Shown: positions 28,301-35,702, numbered from the stretch's first letter. The stretch: 64,000 nucleotides of DNA from Flavobacteriales bacterium (GCA_017795025.1 CP051243.1:992001-1056000); one strand, 5' to 3'. Program-made: numbers and translations. Notes: generated from the sequence alone by a model not told the origin.

Positions 28301-29968
28301 TATAGAATGCTGGGACTTCCTAAAAAACACTTTAAAGCCTTAAAAGGCACTGAATTGCAAGACCGCTTCGGGGAAAAGTATTTGAGCGAATTAGGGGAAG
28401 CAATTGCGCCTAAACTAAATGGGGATGACTTCTATAAAATTGAATTCCGCTTTACCTGTTTTGATGATTCACTGCGATATTTCGAGGACCGCGCAAAAAT
28501 CACCAAAAGGGATAAGGATGGTGCTCCTTTAGAGATTATAGGCATTCGTACCGATATCAGTGCCCGAAAACAAAGGGAAGAGCAGCTGTTATTGCTGGAG
28601 TCCTCGGTAACCAATGCTAATGAAGGCATATTAATTACGGACGCCAGAGTAAAAGACAAGGCAGGCCCAACCATAGTGTTCGCCAATAAGGCTATGGAGC
28701 AGATAAGTGGCTATTCCGTAGAAGAACTTATAGGGAAATCACCAAAGTTCTTACAAGGGGAATTAACCGATAAGGAAGAACTAATGCGAATTAGTGAAGC
28801 CCTTCGCAATCATGAAAAAGTTGAATCTGAGATTATTAATTACCATAAAAATGGAACTGCCTATTATGTTTCCTTATCCATTGTACCCATTCGCAATAAA
28901 AAGAATGAGGTAACCCATTTTGTTGCCCTAGAACGTGATACTACAGAGGAACACAATCAGCGAGAAAAAATTAAGGCCCTACTCACCCGTTTTGAACTAG
29001 TAACCCGGATTAGTAAAATCGGGATTTATGATTTGGACCCCATAAGCGGGGTAGCCAATTGGGATGAGGGGATGTACGATATTTATGAACAAGATCCCGA
29101 AGGTTTCGAGGTTAACCTCATGAATTGGAACGCCTTGTTGATTGAAGATGATCAGCATAAGTCTATAGAACTCTTCAATGAATCCCTTGAAAATGGAACT
29201 GACGAATTCAGCTTAACTTTTAAAGTGAAGTGTGCATCTGGTCTCAAGTATGTACAGGCGATCATTCGAATTTTTAGAGATGATGCGGGTAATCCTGAGA
29301 AGGTAGTTGGTCTAAACTGGGATATTACCGACAAGGAACGAAGAAGAATGGAGATGGAAAGATTAAGGCTCAACACCCAAGCCTTAATCAACAATACTGA
29401 GGACCATATGTGGTCTATCGATCCTCGGTTCCGTTTGCTCTCGGCCAATGACAGCTATTTGAACTACTTAAGAACTATTTCCGATAAGGATTTCAAGGTG
29501 GGTGATACTATCCTTGATCCAATACTGGGCGAGGAACGCATAAGCAAATGGAAACCGCTGTACCAAAAAGCTTTGAGTGGCGAAAAGGTTCAATTACAAT
29601 TACAGGATCAAACTAAATATGGCGACTTTGTATTGGTAGTTAGCCTCTACCCCATTCGGAATACCCAAGGGATTATAACTGGGGTGGCCTGTTATTCCTT
29701 CGATGATACCGAGCGAATCACTTACCTCAATACAATCAAAGATCAAAACCAAAGACTTAAAGACATTGCTTGGATGCAGTCTCATGTAATGCGAGCTCCG
29801 GTAGCCAGGGTGTTAGGTTTAATTGAGTTACTAAAAGAAGAAAAGGGTGCTGTTAATGCCGAAACTCAGGAAATCCTAAACTTTATTGAAGATTCCTCGG
29901 TAGAGATGGATGCGGTGATTAAGGAAATTACGGAAAAAACCAAGCGCTTTGGAATCGACTTAGAGTAG
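25319..29968 (+). CDS. Giant multi-PAS signalling protein with receiver-like and GAF domains, ending after a DHp-like helix
   Basis: This 1549-residue cytoplasmic protein starts with a receiver-like domain (residues 1-125; acidic D11/D12, phosphoacceptor D58, S86, K108). About nine PAS domains follow (roughly 135, 262, 400, 525, 650, 965, 1100, 1228 and 1360 onward), with a GAF-like domain at ~785-955. It ends in 'MQSHVMRAPVARVLGLIELL' with His1489 in the position of the kinase phosphoacceptor, and then stops 60 residues later without an HATPase domain. It may therefore be a phosphorelay or scaffold partner rather than an active kinase. The PAS near 1100 has 'GKSPKFLQGEL', LOV-like but without the photoactive Cys. 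Downstream mnmE has its own promoter. Confidence 0.88.
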   Translation: MKKEVIALYIDDGTSEPVLLADLLNGIKRFKVHLNQASGLEVGIQKIQQASYDIIFFDLNTRDTDQVHSLESLKKYLKREALIVISDDHDLDHMYRTLDYGVQEYLFKEDLQIRSLEKAIYFSFKRKKKENQIYGSKRKYETLFNINPESTVITRLSDGQILSVNNSFTQTFGWTKKECEGKTTLELGLWIDLAEREKALASIPEKNQVRNLKANLRSKSGQIIPGKISFTSYELDGEKYLVGILVNETKVQAQEKALRIEKERFKTLIESAPDIFFYSSSLNAIDYVCPQVKKHLGYDADELKDFDYRQLLTEKSLKTYDDFSFTELFKSKAHKVFRPFELKTKTGKLKQYELRLIPVRDHETNRVIFVQGIARDITEELQTLELLETSHKKNLASLEELKTHQYAIDQHNMVVITDIEGKVKFANDNFCKKSGYSLKELQGKTTAKLNSGVHDQAYFKDMWDTILAGKVWKGNICNKHKDGSFYWLTTTIIPRYNNQGDIDEFIALRTDISELKEAEQSLRNVLDSNPHEIWSVNTQFELQSFNEVFGKNFKQFYNHSLGLNKSMIEIEVLPQEVLNTWKDRYQKAFKGDIQTYKDVYPIPGEKGQKFKYVNVIVYPTYSSNGIINGAGVFSQDISERENAKVDLEISNKRLEKAQTQAKIGDWHYHLQNQSFFWSENLNQILGFPEGFGSPEDVQSLLGSLSETHRETLVYGYNNTLAGKGDRQVIVEFVPDSGKCIWLECSFSLDLDEEGQPLMIRGVIRDVDELIRSQMRENMQKKLFIELANNGSELIRLNSTDQVYQSLCKSLFRWFDEKVIILTTDVSSKEGNDRFSINQYQVSKEWLNTFSFLEEAVRNTKSFEAIPEIRQSLKSGKVFRITKEFIPHIPFLSKELAHKLLKAMPNYDLVAIGLFYKNSLSGSCFALFPKGLPESYSDELFEILANQASAVMDLVLYRNELKENALILSQALEAADSAVWRYDFTSDDFTGDSKLYRMLGLPKKHFKALKGTELQDRFGEKYLSELGEAIAPKLNGDDFYKIEFRFTCFDDSLRYFEDRAKITKRDKDGAPLEIIGIRTDISARKQREEQLLLLESSVTNANEGILITDARVKDKAGPTIVFANKAMEQISGYSVEELIGKSPKFLQGELTDKEELMRISEALRNHEKVESEIINYHKNGTAYYVSLSIVPIRNKKNEVTHFVALERDTTEEHNQREKIKALLTRFELVTRISKIGIYDLDPISGVANWDEGMYDIYEQDPEGFEVNLMNWNALLIEDDQHKSIELFNESLENGTDEFSLTFKVKCASGLKYVQAIIRIFRDDAGNPEKVVGLNWDITDKERRRMEMERLRLNTQALINNTEDHMWSIDPRFRLLSANDSYLNYLRTISDKDFKVGDTILDPILGEERISKWKPLYQKALSGEKVQLQLQDQTKYGDFVLVVSLYPIRNTQGIITGVACYSFDDTERITYLNTIKDQNQRLKDIAWMQSHVMRAPVARVLGLIELLKEEKGAVNAETQEILNFIEDSSVEMDAVIKEITEKTKRFGIDLE

Positions 29969-29977
29969 GTACCTTTG
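29949..29977 (+). promoter_or_regulatory. Predicted mnmE promoter (TTG-N18-TACCTTTG), possibly leaderless
   Basis: TTG (29949-29951) and TACCTTTG (29970-29977) are 18 nt apart and fit the Bacteroidota consensus exactly. The mnmE ATG begins only 5 nt after the -7 box, so transcription would start at or very near the start codon. The element lies in the last codons and stop of the PAS gene. Confidence 0.55.
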
Positions 29978-29981
29978 TGCT

Positions 29982-31385
29982 ATGCGAATGGACGATACGA
30001 TATGCGCGCTCTCTACTGCTCCAGGAATGGGTGCAATCGCCGTAATAAGGGTTTCCGGCACCCAAACTTTTCCAATTATCAGTCGAGTTTTTAAGCCTTT
30101 TAAAAAGGGGCTTAATATTGAAGAAATCGCGCCATATAAGAGTGTGTATGGGGCTATTATGGACCGAGATAAATTAGTTGATGAAGTGCTCTTGCAACTT
30201 TTCCGCGGACCTAAATCCTACACTGGAGAGGACGTAATTGAAATCGCTTGCCACGGCTCGGTTTATATTCAGGAACAAATTTTAAACCTGCTTTTAAAAG
30301 AAGGCATTCGCATGGCCGATCCCGGCGAGTACACCTTACGAGCCTATATCAATGGTAAAATGGACCTCTCGCAAGCCGAGGCGGTAGCCGATTTAATTGC
30401 CTCTGAAAATAAGGCCTCCCACCAAGTTGCCCTGCAACATATGAAAGGTGGAATCTCCAAGGAAATTCGTGCTTTGCGCTCGGAGCTGATTGATTTCGTT
30501 TCCTTAATCGAATTGGAATTGGATTTTGCTGAGGAAGATGTAGAGTTTGCCGATAGGACCAAGTTTAAAGAGCTTTTGCAACGCATTCAGCAAGTCTTAC
30601 AGAGCTTAATATCTTCCTTCGATACTGGAAATGCCATAAAAAATGGGGTGCCTGTGGCCATAGTTGGCGCGCCAAATGCGGGGAAATCCACTCTCTTAAA
30701 TGCCCTTTTAAAAGAGGAACGTGCCATTGTTACCGAGGTAGAAGGCACTACTCGCGACGCCATTGAGGATGAAATACATATCGATGGTATTAGTTATCGA
30801 TTTATCGATACGGCCGGCATCCGAGAGACGGAGGACCAAGTAGAGCGAATCGGAATTCAAAGAACTTTTGAAAAGGTGGCCCAGAGTGATTTGGTGCTTT
30901 TCCTCTTCGCTGCCGATCGATTACAAACCACGCGCGGTATCGAATTGCTAAAAGAGGAGTACGAGCAAATAAAAGCGAGAACTGGCGACCGAAACTTCCT
31001 TTTCCTACTCACAAAATGTGAATTACTAGGTGATCTTAAACCTGAAGTAAAGGCCGAACTAGAAACATTCAAACCACTATATATCAGCGCTAAAGAAGAT
31101 ACTCACCTCGAAGAGCTTCACCAGCAAATTGCCCAGTTTTACCGCTGGGGTGACTTGGCGGCTTCCCAAAGTATTGTGACCAATGTTAGGCATTTAAATG
31201 CGTTACAAGCCAGCCTCATTCAAGTGCAAAAGGTGGAAGAAGGTTTGGAATCTGGCCTACCTGGCGATTTATTATCAATTGACATCCGCAGTGCCTTGGC
31301 CGAGCTCGGCAGTATTATAGGCGAAGTAGATGTGGACAAGGATATTTTGGGTAATATTTTTGGGAAGTTTTGTATCGGGAAGTAG
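29982..31385 (+). CDS. mnmE: tRNA modification GTPase MnmE (TrmE)
   Basis: This 467-residue GTPase, with MnmG, adds the carboxymethylaminomethyl (or aminomethyl) group to U34 of certain tRNAs. The N-terminal folate-binding domain starts 'DDTICALSTAPGMGAIAVIR'. The G domain has G1 'GAPNAGKST' (229-237), the switch segment 'VEGTTRDAIEDE', G3 'DTAG' and 'FLLTKCELLG' in the place of NKxD (TKCE here, a divergent G4). The essential C-terminal C-x-G-K motif is intact (C464-I-G-K467). The start MRMDDTI fits the usual N-terminus; the ATG two codons later (29988) is an alternative. Confidence 0.96.
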   Translation: MRMDDTICALSTAPGMGAIAVIRVSGTQTFPIISRVFKPFKKGLNIEEIAPYKSVYGAIMDRDKLVDEVLLQLFRGPKSYTGEDVIEIACHGSVYIQEQILNLLLKEGIRMADPGEYTLRAYINGKMDLSQAEAVADLIASENKASHQVALQHMKGGISKEIRALRSELIDFVSLIELELDFAEEDVEFADRTKFKELLQRIQQVLQSLISSFDTGNAIKNGVPVAIVGAPNAGKSTLLNALLKEERAIVTEVEGTTRDAIEDEIHIDGISYRFIDTAGIRETEDQVERIGIQRTFEKVAQSDLVLFLFAADRLQTTRGIELLKEEYEQIKARTGDRNFLFLLTKCELLGDLKPEVKAELETFKPLYISAKEDTHLEELHQQIAQFYRWGDLAASQSIVTNVRHLNALQASLIQVQKVEEGLESGLPGDLLSIDIRSALAELGSIIGEVDVDKDILGNIFGKFCIGK

Positions 31386-31581
31386 ACTCAATTAGCCACA
31401 GCTACTTTTTTAAACTATTGATTTTTAAATTACTGATATTTCGCCACTGGTTAAGTTCTTCATACTTGATAAGTTGTATATAAAGCTTTTCGCTCCTTAT
31501 TTTAAAAGACTTATGAAGCTGAAGCAACTGCCATTTCCAACAAGTTTTTAACCAAATCAGTCGAATTGAATAGTCAATATT

Positions 31582-31599
31582 TGATGTCTACACCCATCA
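31582..31599. promoter_or_regulatory. hip operator 1 (TGATG-N8-CATCA)
   Basis: TGATG (31582-31586) and CATCA (31595-31599) form an inverted repeat with an 8-nt centre. This is the first of three copies of the same pattern upstream of hipB. The rest of the 333-nt gap after mnmE is AT-rich and shows no gene. Confidence 0.6.
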
Positions 31600-31622
31600 T
31601 TAAATAGTATTTTCAATTATTA

Positions 31623-31640
31623 TGATGGCTATAATCATCA
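31623..31640. promoter_or_regulatory. hip operator 2 (TGATG-N8-CATCA)
   Basis: TGATG (31623-31627) and CATCA (31636-31640) are separated by 8 nt, identical in layout to operators 1 and 3. It starts 41 nt after operator 1 and ends 10 nt before the TTG element of the hip promoter. Confidence 0.65.
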
Positions 31641-31650
31641 CATAGCCTTT

Positions 31651-31680
31651 TTGTAAATACTCTACCATTACCTATATTTG
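31651..31680 (+). promoter_or_regulatory. Predicted hipBA promoter (TTG-N19-TATATTTG)
   Basis: TTG (31651-31653) and TATATTTG (31673-31680) are 19 nt apart and match the Bacteroidota consensus. Operator 2 lies just upstream and operator 3 overlaps the last two bases of the -7 box, an arrangement suited to repression by HipB. Confidence 0.7.
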
Positions 31681-31696
31681 ATGTGATTTCACATCA
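31679..31696. promoter_or_regulatory. hip operator 3 (TGATG-N8-CATCA, longest palindrome)
   Basis: TGATGTGA (31679-31686) and TCACATCA (31689-31696) are perfect 8-nt arms around TT, and contain TGATG-N8-CATCA. It overlaps the end of the -7 box and covers the expected transcription start. Being the most symmetric copy, it is probably the strongest binding site. Confidence 0.7.
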
Positions 31697-31718
31697 TTAT
31701 GCCTTAATACAGAGTGTT

Positions 31719-32069
31719 ATGAAGGAATTTTCCAACATAGAGTTAAAACGAATGACCGATGATATGATCATTAAGGTCATTGGTGAATACATACGTTCCG
31801 TCCGGCTAGACAGGAATTTAACTCAAGAGCAACTGGGTAATCGAGCAGGGGTTCACAGAACAACCATTCGTGACCTTGAATTGGGAAAGAGAAGCACACT
31901 GCTTACACTCATACAAGTATTACGATCATTGGACCAATTACAAACTTTGAAAAACTTCAAGGTTTCAAAAGAGTTGAGTCCGCTCGAACTGGCAAAACTC
32001 GAAGTCAATGAAAGAAAGCGAGCAAGTGGGTCAAAATCTGATCAGAAACCTAAAACATCAGACTGGTAA
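31719..32069 (+). CDS. hipB: HipB-like antitoxin, XRE-family DNA-binding protein
   Basis: This 116-residue protein has an XRE-type helix-turn-helix at about residues 18-75: 'IGEYIRSVRLDRNLTQEQLG', then 'RAGVHRTTIRDLELGKRSTL'. The remaining ~40 residues form a basic, flexible tail (KRASGSKSDQKPKTSDW), as expected of an antitoxin that is easily degraded. It should bind the three operators upstream, and its own HipA partner. The ATG at 31719 was chosen because an in-frame GTG at 31683 lies inside operator 3 and before the likely transcription start. The stop overlaps the hipA ATG (TAATG), coupling both genes. Confidence 0.88.
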   Translation: MKEFSNIELKRMTDDMIIKVIGEYIRSVRLDRNLTQEQLGNRAGVHRTTIRDLELGKRSTLLTLIQVLRSLDQLQTLKNFKVSKELSPLELAKLEVNERKRASGSKSDQKPKTSDW

Positions 32070-33361
32070 TGATCAGAACAGCATACGTCAATATTTGGAA
32101 CATGCGAATGGGTGCAGTTGCCTGGAACGAGAATGATGGAACAGCATCATTTGAATTTGATCCTGAGTTTATTGAAACAGGATTAGACTTATCCCCTATC
32201 ATGATGCCCTTGGGTGAGTCTCGCAATTACAGATTCCCAGATCATCGCAATACCACTACTTTTAAAGGCTTACCAGGAATGCTCGCTGATGTGCTTCCAG
32301 ACAAATATGGAAACGCACTAATCAATCAATGGCTCGTAAGGAACAGCAGGCCGGCCAACAGTATTAATCCAGTTGAAACCCTGTGCCTCATTGGGAAAAG
32401 AGGGATGGGTGCGCTTGAGTTTGAGCCAACAGTACCTAAGGTCAAAGGCCACTCCATCAAGCTTGAAATGAATGAATTGATTGACATTACATCAAAGATT
32501 CTTTCGGGAAGACAAGGCTTTCTCACCAACCTTCAGCCAGATCAGGAAAAAGCCTTGCAAGCTATACTTAAGATCGGAACATCTGCCGGGGGTGCAAGAG
32601 CAAAGGCATTAATTGCATTCAACAGGGAGACACACGAGATTAGAAGTGGCCAGGCAAATGCTCCCAAGGGTTATGACCATTACCTGATCAAGTTTGATGG
32701 GATTGAAGATGAACAGTTTGGTACATCCAGAGGGTATGGACGAGTTGAAATGGCCTATTACAAAATGGCCGTTGATGCTGGAATTGAAATGATGGAAAGT
32801 GAGTTACTTGAAGAAAATGGCCGGGCACACTTCATGACCAAAAGGTTTGACCGGGTACATGGAAAGGGAAAAATTCATGTTCAGTCTTTCTGTGCAATGC
32901 GTCACTATGACTTCAAAGACATTGATATATACTCCTATGAAGACTTATTTGAGACCATGAGGCTTCTTGTATTGCCCTACCCTCAAGCAGAACAGCTATT
33001 CAGGAGGATGGTGTTCAATGTTATTGCTCGAAACTGCGATGACCACACCAAAAATTTTGCATTCACCATGGATAAAAGTGGAGAATGGTCACTTTCTCCA
33101 GCCTTTGACGTATGTCACGCCTATCGACCTTCCAGCTCATGGGTCAGTCAACATTGTTTGAGCGTCAACGGTAAACGGAAAAATATTGAACGCGCAGACT
33201 TGTTGGAGGTGGCCAGAAAAATGAATATCAAAGGAGCAGCTGAGATAATTGATCAGATTGATCAGGTGATCAGAAGGTGGAAAGATTATGCGGATAATCA
33301 GAAAGTTGATCCAGCCTTAAGGGATGCTATAGACTCTACATTATTACACACAAGCATATGA
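32069..33361 (+). CDS. hipA: HipA-like serine/threonine kinase toxin
   Basis: This 430-residue protein has the N-terminal HipA couple domain (1 to ~110) and the HipA_C kinase domain. By alignment with E. coli HipA, the autophosphorylation and glycine-rich loop is 'KIGTSAGGARAKAL' (S172 for S150), the ATP lysine is K208 in 'DHYLIKFDG', the catalytic Asp is D324 in 'NCDDHTKNF' and the metal-binding Asp is D347 in 'SPAFDV'. All key residues are present, so the kinase is probably active. E. coli HipA phosphorylates glutamyl-tRNA synthetase; the target here is unknown. Arginine is mostly coded by AGA/AGG (about 18 of 29, hand count), unlike neighbouring genes, which suggests acquisition by transfer. 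Confidence 0.92.
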   Translation: MIRTAYVNIWNMRMGAVAWNENDGTASFEFDPEFIETGLDLSPIMMPLGESRNYRFPDHRNTTTFKGLPGMLADVLPDKYGNALINQWLVRNSRPANSINPVETLCLIGKRGMGALEFEPTVPKVKGHSIKLEMNELIDITSKILSGRQGFLTNLQPDQEKALQAILKIGTSAGGARAKALIAFNRETHEIRSGQANAPKGYDHYLIKFDGIEDEQFGTSRGYGRVEMAYYKMAVDAGIEMMESELLEENGRAHFMTKRFDRVHGKGKIHVQSFCAMRHYDFKDIDIYSYEDLFETMRLLVLPYPQAEQLFRRMVFNVIARNCDDHTKNFAFTMDKSGEWSLSPAFDVCHAYRPSSSWVSQHCLSVNGKRKNIERADLLEVARKMNIKGAAEIIDQIDQVIRRWKDYADNQKVDPALRDAIDSTLLHTSI

Positions 33362-33569
33362 GTCTTCTGAATACTTTTAATCCTATATAAGCTCAGAATA
33401 GTTCCGGGAGACCCAATAAGGATGTACATTCTAGGCTATAAGTTAATATTTTTCTAAGGCTTGGTCCTCTCATAGACTGGTTCATATTTCTGTGAATATT
33501 ACTAGGATGCAGCAAGCCAAGTTTAAGGGAGAAAACTTAGGTTTGTTAGTACCATCAAGCAAGTAGTCT

Positions 33570-34766
33570 ATGCAAGAGCTCTGGCACTATCTAGAACTGA
33601 TTTTCTTAATCCTTATCGGCATTCAAGTTGCCTATAGTTTGATTTTCGCTTTAGCAGCACATATTCCGCGAAAGATAAAGCGACAAAGTGAGAAGCAGTA
33701 TCGTATTACGATTCTGATTCCCTCCTACAAGGAAGATGTGATCATCCTGCAAACTGCCCAACAGGCCTTAAGTTTAGATTATCCAAAGGACTTAATGCAT
33801 GTGGTGGTTGGCTCCGATCAAATGAAGGAAGAAACCGTAACCCGCCTCCGAGAAATGGGCGCTGAGGTGGTGGTGATGAACTTTGATCATTCAACTAAAT
33901 CAAAAAACCTATTGGCGCAAATGCAGGCGCAAGAAGGGGCTAAATGGCCCGATTACTTTTTGATTCTAGATGCGGATAACCGAATGGATACCAATGGCTT
34001 AAAAGAAACAAATGCCATCATCAACGAAAGCATTCCCGTTTATCAATTGCATCGAACGGCCAAAAACGCCAATACCAAGCTTGCTATTTTAGATGGAATA
34101 ACGGAGGCTATTTCGAATAATATCTTTCGAGAGGGTCACCGTAACTTGGGGATAAGCAGTGCTTTAATTGGAAGTGGGATGCTTTTCGAAGCCTCAACTT
34201 TAAAGGAAACCCTTGAGAACATCAACAAGGATTCGGCGGTAGAAGACAAGTTGTTTGAATTTTACCTTTTAGAGAATCGTAAAACCATCGAGTTTATCCC
34301 CCATATCCCCGTTTACGATGAGAAGGTTTCTCAAGGAAAGAACTTTAGCAACCAGCGAAAGCGTTGGATTGCAGGGCAGTTTCATGCTTTTCGGGTGTTC
34401 TTCTTTCCGGGCATTTTAGGCCTGCTAAGAGGGAATATTGGCTTCTTCGATAAGATGCTGCAAATGGGCTTAGTCCCTAAACTATTATTTGCCGTTCTCT
34501 TATTTATTTGCGCTGGACTAGCCTATTTGTTAAACGCTTCTCAGCCTTACTGGTATTGGTATTTAGGGCTTTACTTGTTCACCCTCTTCATTTGTATTCC
34601 ACGCAAATACTTCCGTTGGGAAAACCTTGGTTTATTGATTGAAGTACCCAAGGCGGCCTTTTATATGCTCCTTGCCATTCTGCGTATCAAGCGCAATCAG
34701 AGTGTGAAACAGTTTGAGCATACGCAGAAGGAGTTTATTGCTGAAGACGAAGATCAGCCTAAATAA
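33570..34766 (+). CDS. Membrane-bound glycosyltransferase family 2
   Basis: This 398-residue processive-type GT2 enzyme has one N-terminal membrane helix (~9-30), a catalytic domain and about three C-terminal helices (from ~305). The domain motifs are 'RITILIPSYKEDVIILQTA', 'DYFLILDADNRMDTNGL' (DxD-like), 'SAVEDKLFEFYLL' (ED, the catalytic base region) and 'NQRKRWIAGQF' (QxxRW). Together these fit cellulose- or hyaluronan-synthase-like polymerising enzymes; the product is unknown. A TAGGTTTG box at 33538-33545 may be its promoter, but a matching TTG was not found. The convergent RRM gene lies beyond the hairpin at 34769-34794. Confidence 0.86.
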   Translation: MQELWHYLELIFLILIGIQVAYSLIFALAAHIPRKIKRQSEKQYRITILIPSYKEDVIILQTAQQALSLDYPKDLMHVVVGSDQMKEETVTRLREMGAEVVVMNFDHSTKSKNLLAQMQAQEGAKWPDYFLILDADNRMDTNGLKETNAIINESIPVYQLHRTAKNANTKLAILDGITEAISNNIFREGHRNLGISSALIGSGMLFEASTLKETLENINKDSAVEDKLFEFYLLENRKTIEFIPHIPVYDEKVSQGKNFSNQRKRWIAGQFHAFRVFFFPGILGLLRGNIGFFDKMLQMGLVPKLLFAVLLFICAGLAYLLNASQPYWYWYLGLYLFTLFICIPRKYFRWENLGLLIEVPKAAFYMLLAILRIKRNQSVKQFEHTQKEFIAEDEDQPK

Positions 34767-34794
34767 AAAATCCCGCTGCTCTCGCAACGGGATT
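34762..34794 (-). terminator. Rho-independent terminator of the RRM gene
   Basis: AATCCCG (34769-34775) pairs with CGGGATT (34788-34794), with three more pairs (TGC/GCA) and a TCTC loop beyond a single mismatch. Read on the minus strand it is followed by a T-rich run (34770-34762), as expected for the gene at 34816-35136. It may also stop transcription from the GT2 gene, but lacks a T-run in that direction. Confidence 0.75.
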
Positions 34795-34815
34795 CTAAGT
34801 ACTTGATATATTCTA

Positions 34816-35136
34816 TCAATAACGATCGCGACGCTCGCGGTAGCCACCGCCACCACGATTTCCTCCGCGGAAACCACCACCTCCAGAACGCTCGCCCTGT
34901 GGACGCGCTTCTTTAACGGCGATGTCACGTCCATGAAGTGAACTACCATCAAGCGCTTCAATCGCTTGAGTTCCTTCATCGTCATTGGACATTTCAACAA
35001 AACCAAAGCCACGTGAGCGACCTGTTTCGCGATCTGTAACGATCTTAACTGAGGATACTTCTCCGAATGCTTCGAAAGCACCGCGGAGTTCTTCTTCCTG
35101 AACTGCGTAGTCCAAGCTTGCAACAAAAATGTTCAT
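34816..35136 (-). CDS. RRM-domain RNA-binding protein with Gly/Arg-rich tail
   Basis: This 106-residue protein has one RRM domain (1-80). RNP2 is 'NIFVASLDY' and RNP1 is 'RGFGFVEM', with the typical 'DRETGRSRGFGFVEM' loop before it. The tail is rich in Gly and Arg (GGGGFRGGNRGGGGYRERRDRY). Such small RRM proteins are common in Bacteroidota and cyanobacteria and bind single-stranded RNA; some are induced in the cold or act as post-transcriptional regulators. Which RNAs it binds is unknown. It is monocistronic with its own terminator. Confidence 0.93.
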   Translation of the reverse strand: MNIFVASLDYAVQEEELRGAFEAFGEVSSVKIVTDRETGRSRGFGFVEMSNDDEGTQAIEALDGSSLHGRDIAVKEARPQGERSGGGGFRGGNRGGGGYRERRDRY

Positions 35137-35264
35137 ACTAAAAATTGAAATAATAAAAATATAGAACCACTGTTCTACGCCCGCAAGATACAGGAAGGAA
35201 TCTTCGCTTTTCCTTAATCAAAAAAGATTTAACAATGGCGTAGCACAGCTCTGTAATCCACTAT

Positions 35265-35702
35265 TTAACAGTCACTTATGCTTATCTCGCGACGAATAAA
35301 AATAAAAAAGCTTAAGTCTAAGAGCGGTATAATCATGTAAATAATCACCGGAAATGGCCCAGAAAAAAAGAAAAGCAAAATAATTCGAAGCAAAAGGGCC
35401 GATAAAAAGAAGCCTTTTAGGTAAGAGCCGCTTCTAATATCACGAATAAAAAGAAATACAGCTAAGAGCTCTAGCAGCATTAAGGTCAAAAATAAATGAT
35501 GTACGAATTGCAAGGTATTTAATGCCATCACTTGCATTGGGGCGCCCGACCAAGTCTGATAAATGTAGAATGCGTACAGCAGGTGTTGAAGGAAAAATAA
35601 AAGCTCTAAAAAACCAAGAGCTTGCCATAAATGCTTAGCGTTGAGACTTTTTGACTTAGCGACCTTGGGCGTGAAGGCTAATATTTTCCATCGATTTCTC
35701 AT
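35265..35702 (-). CDS. Four-helix membrane protein, unknown function
   Basis: This 145-residue protein has about four membrane helices ('ALGFLELLFFLQHLLYAFY', 'FVHHLFLTLMLLELLAVFLF', 'GFFLSALLLRIILLFFF' and 'VIIYMIIPLLDLSFFIFI') and a basic N-terminus. I do not recognise a family. Its ATG at 35702 lies 47 nt inside the upstream secreted-protein gene in another frame. No later ATG would keep the first helix, so either this long overlap is real or a non-ATG start is used. Probably co-transcribed with the upstream gene. Confidence 0.6.
   Translation of the reverse strand: MRNRWKILAFTPKVAKSKSLNAKHLWQALGFLELLFFLQHLLYAFYIYQTWSGAPMQVMALNTLQFVHHLFLTLMLLELLAVFLFIRDIRSGSYLKGFFLSALLLRIILLFFFSGPFPVIIYMIIPLLDLSFFIFIRREISISDC

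Noticed and set aside
28600-28960. LOV photoreceptor in the PAS protein
   Set aside because: The core motif lacks the adduct-forming Cys (Pro instead), so blue-light photochemistry of the LOV type is not supported.
29700-29968. Active histidine kinase at the end of the PAS protein
   Set aside because: There is no N-box, G1 or G2 ATPase motif before the stop codon, and the next gene follows at once.
31386-31420. Hairpin and T-run after mnmE as a terminator
   Set aside because: Only a 4-bp stem (TAGC/GCTA) precedes the T-run, too weak to call.
33246-33282. TGATCAG repeats in the 3' part of hipA as further HipB operators
   Set aside because: They encode the repeated IDQIDQVI segment and do not match TGATG-N8-CATCA.
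34632-35126. A 164-codon open frame on the minus strand across the RRM gene
   Set aside because: The overlapping frame at 34816-35136 has both RNP motifs and a Gly/Arg tail. The long alternative frame is caused by the GGN/CGN-rich sequence and crosses the terminator.
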